Below are positions 5,220 to 5,266 of a DNA stretch of 5,266 nucleotides, one piece after another. Both the position numbers and the translations under genes were made by a program. Under the pieces are notes generated by a model. It searched no databases. It had not been told where the DNA came from and saw only the letters and a program-made list of their open reading frames with translations. The first letter of the stretch is position 1, and the number at the start of each line of letters is the position of its first letter. The stretch comes from Candidatus Saccharimonadota bacterium (lineage in GTDB: Bacteria > Patescibacteriota > Saccharimonadia > Saccharimonadales > UBA4665): positions 1 to 5,266 of the forward strand of contig JAQGGU010000073.1 of NCBI GenBank assembly GCA_028289265.1, given 5' to 3'.

Positions 5220-5266
5220 TTAGAGCTCACTAGAATGCTCGATGCGTACAGGAACTTGCTGGCCTA
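5220..5266 (-). CDS. C-terminal end of an upstream gene, 5' part outside the window
   Basis: In one minus-strand frame the last bases read GQQVPVRIEHSSEL followed by TAA at 5220-5222. The other two frames hit a stop in this stretch (TAG at the very edge in one, TAG after 11 codons in the other). The strong terminator 18 nt downstream supports this as a true gene end. Fourteen residues are too few to name a product. Confidence 0.55.
   Translation of the reverse strand, partial: GQQVPVRIEHSSEL

Noticed and set aside
1..5266. CRISPR array, insertion sequence or transposase
   Set aside because: There are no regularly spaced direct repeats, no terminal inverted repeats around a gene and no transposase-like coding sequence.

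Overview
The window looks like an accessory stretch of a bacterial chromosome. GC content is moderate, gaps between genes are AT-rich, and every supported gene lies on the minus strand. The standard stop codons TAA and TAG end the readable genes. Four consecutive full-length proteins match no family I can name, and promoters sit almost on top of start codons without Shine-Dalgarno sequences. This would fit a Patescibacteria/CPR genome such as Saccharibacteria, but that is a weak inference, because no marker gene is present.

Layout in transcription order (right to left): the last 14 codons of an upstream gene end at 5220, followed by a strong intrinsic terminator (5177-5201). A non-coding stretch then leads to an extended -10 promoter and a 231-aa helical orphan (4260-4955). 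Next is a second promoter and a 367-aa orphan (3053-4156), whose ATG at 4156 is preferred over a TTG that lies inside the promoter. A 220-bp gap carries a third promoter and a diverged copy of the block upstream of the 231-aa gene. It is followed by a 567-aa protein (1129-2832) with weak hints of an ADP-ribosyltransferase-like fold, then a 204-aa orphan (410-1024). The window ends inside a membrane-anchored protein that starts at 359 and begins a TPR-like helical repeat.

The most distinctive thing here is regulatory. Each of the five genes with a visible start has its own sigma70-type promoter with an extended -10 (TGn) element. Three of them share nearly the same spacer sequence as well as the same spacing, and a fourth keeps part of it. 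Two promoters carry clear inverted repeats that include the -10 and reach the start codon. One has an 11-bp perfect inverted repeat with arms 44 bp apart, the other a 17-bp palindrome. Two genes have at most about 4 nt of predicted leader.

The genes therefore read as a set of individually transcribed, possibly co-regulated orphan genes rather than one operon. None of the four complete proteins shows a signal peptide or membrane segment, so they are probably cytoplasmic or exported by a non-Sec route. Their joint function cannot be read from the sequence.
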